The translations under genes were made by a program, and so were the position numbers. Under the pieces are notes generated by a model, which saw nothing but the letters and a program-made list of their open reading frames with translations, made no database searches and was not told where the DNA came from. DNA of 5,962 nucleotides from Acidobacteriota bacterium. Lineage in GTDB: Bacteria > Acidobacteriota > Terriglobia > UBA7540. The stretch lies in NCBI GenBank assembly GCA_021789565.1, contig JAJYJL010000578.1, positions 1 through 5,962 of the forward strand, read 5' to 3'. How positions within the stretch are numbered: position 1 is the first letter of the stretch; every line of letters begins with the position of its first letter. Of this stretch, positions 4,946 to 5,962 are shown one piece after another.

Positions 4946-5962
4946 TCATTGCACGATGGACTCAGGATAGGCAGGGCTATGCCCAAGCGGTTGAAAATGG
5001 CAATCGGATCTATATGATTCAGACGGGAGTCTGCCCCGTGGCTGCTTTAGCATTTTGTCAAAAAAGAGTCGCACGCAGGAAGATGTCTCGACCAGGCCTT
5101 TGGCGCCGTCAACCGGCCCGAGGTAGCCCATCATTTTCATCCCTGGGCTGTAAAGGACCGGAAGGTCCGTAAAGTTAAAACGGCGGGTTCCTGGGATGTG
5201 AACCTTCCAACAGTGGGCAGAGTCCTGGCAGGCATCCTGCATTTCCTGCTTCAATTGGTCCTGCTCCTGCTGAAACCTCTCAACCGAAACACTCGCCAGC
5301 GTCTTCTGCAGCCAGGGAGGACGCAGTTTCCAGTCGCTCAAGATAAAAAGAAAGGGCTGCTGGAATCCTTTATTCAGCACATCGCCGAACAGATTTCCGT
5401 CGATGTCGACGGCTGCTTTGCAACGGGGATCCGTCCGGCACGCCTCAGCGGCTGCAGCGCCGCCGAAAGACTGGCCGAACAGACCGACCCTAGAAAGATC
5501 AAGGTGTCCGCGGAAACGGCTCTTCGCATCTGAATTCATCTGCGCCAAACGATCGACCGCAAAGCGGACGTCCGCCGCCCAGACTTTCACCATCCGATTG
5601 CCTGCCGACTGGATGGCCTGGCTGGGGCCGCGAGGGAACGAGGCGGCCGCCATATGGTGAGCCACACGGCCGTCAGGAAAGCGCACCACGGGAGCACTGT
5701 AGGTGCTGGTAATCCCGAGGACAACGTAGCCATGGCTGACGATGTCTTCAATCAAAGAAGTGTAATCGCTGGGCAGATTGCCGAAACCGGTGGAAAAAAC
5801 TAGAACGGGATATGCTGGCTGGCTATCCGCAATGGGGGCGCCGGCAATAGCGTGCACGCGGATTCGGCTCGGGATCGTCACGGGCCGCCAGGGGAGTTCA
5901 GAAGCCCAGGCCGAGGGAATATATTCAGCAGGTTTCGACTGCGGCGAAACAGTGGCCGGATA
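4946..5962 (-). CDS. PAF-acetylhydrolase-like alpha/beta hydrolase, 5' end beyond window; catalytic His replaced by Arg
   Basis: 338 residues are visible. The frame stays open to the right edge and reads YPATVSPQSKPAEYIPSAW, typical of the N-terminal part of this family, so the GTG at 5881 is internal and the true start lies outside. Seen, numbering from the first visible residue: a hydrophobic strand and turn PVLVFSTGFG (52-61) for the oxyanion region; GQSFGG (163-168) with Ser165 as nucleophile, as in PAF-acetylhydrolase GHSFGG; Asp188 in DIDGNLFG as the acid; and GTRRFNFTDLP (258-268), which aligns with the family's H-x-N-F-x-D motif but has Arg261 (CGT, 5180-5182) in place of the catalytic His. 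Family enzymes hydrolyse short or oxidised acyl esters of phospholipids, or other esters. With the His missing, this copy may be inactive, use another residue, or carry a one-base change. Any signal peptide lies outside the window. The next gene on the strand, the fusion hydrolase, begins 148 bases downstream. Confidence 0.87.
   Translation of the reverse strand, partial: YPATVSPQSKPAEYIPSAWASELPWRPVTIPSRIRVHAIAGAPIADSQPAYPVLVFSTGFGNLPSDYTSLIEDIVSHGYVVLGITSTYSAPVVRFPDGRVAHHMAAASFPRGPSQAIQSAGNRMVKVWAADVRFAVDRLAQMNSDAKSRFRGHLDLSRVGLFGQSFGGAAAAEACRTDPRCKAAVDIDGNLFGDVLNKGFQQPFLFILSDWKLRPPWLQKTLASVSVERFQQEQDQLKQEMQDACQDSAHCWKVHIPGTRRFNFTDLPVLYSPGMKMMGYLGPVDGAKGLVETSSCVRLFFDKMLKQPRGRLPSESYRSDCHFQPLGHSPAYPESIVQ

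Noticed and set aside
4946..5881. GTG at 5881 as the start of the PAF-acetylhydrolase-like gene
   Set aside because: The same frame continues without a stop for 27 more codons to the window edge and reads family-like sequence (YPAT...AEYIP), so the gene is cut by the window rather than starting there.

Overview
The window is a stretch of bacterial chromosome, moderately GC-rich by eye, holding six protein genes and no RNA gene, insertion sequence, CRISPR array or phage gene that I can recognise. The gene mix (Tat-exported hydrolases, a sulfatase-modifying-factor domain fused to an alpha/beta hydrolase, a GYD-domain protein, a group 1 truncated hemoglobin) recalls environmental Acidobacteriota or similar soil bacteria. 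That placement is inference from gene content; nothing in the sequence fixes the taxon.

Left part: the C-terminal end of a short-chain dehydrogenase/reductase enters from the left edge on the + strand (to 267). It converges on a truncated hemoglobin gene on the - strand (344-733). A 176-base divergent region (734-909) then separates the hemoglobin gene from a + strand gene for a Tat-exported phospholipase B-like Ntn hydrolase (910-2337). This region carries five copies of AGTGG/CCACT, including a direct repeat with a 10-base period and a perfect 12-base palindrome, and they overlap the best promoter candidate of the hemoglobin gene.

Right part: three genes lie on the - strand, in transcription order a PAF-acetylhydrolase-like alpha/beta hydrolase (runs in from the right edge, ends at 4946), a Tat-exported FGE-domain/alpha/beta-hydrolase fusion (4797 to 2926) and a small GYD-domain protein (2823 to 2503). 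The gaps of 148 and 102 bases allow either separate promoters or one transcript. The GYD gene and the phospholipase B-like gene converge on a region with a GC-rich hairpin (2399-2417).

Three of the six genes encode hydrolases, two with clear RRxF(I/L)K Tat signals, so an envelope or extracytoplasmic ester/amide-hydrolysis theme is plausible; no shared pathway can be shown. The most unusual points are residue-level. The PAF-acetylhydrolase-like protein has Arg where the catalytic His belongs, and the FGE-like domain lacks both catalytic cysteines although its fused hydrolase domain keeps a plausible Ser-Asp-His triad. I found no convincing new multi-gene system.
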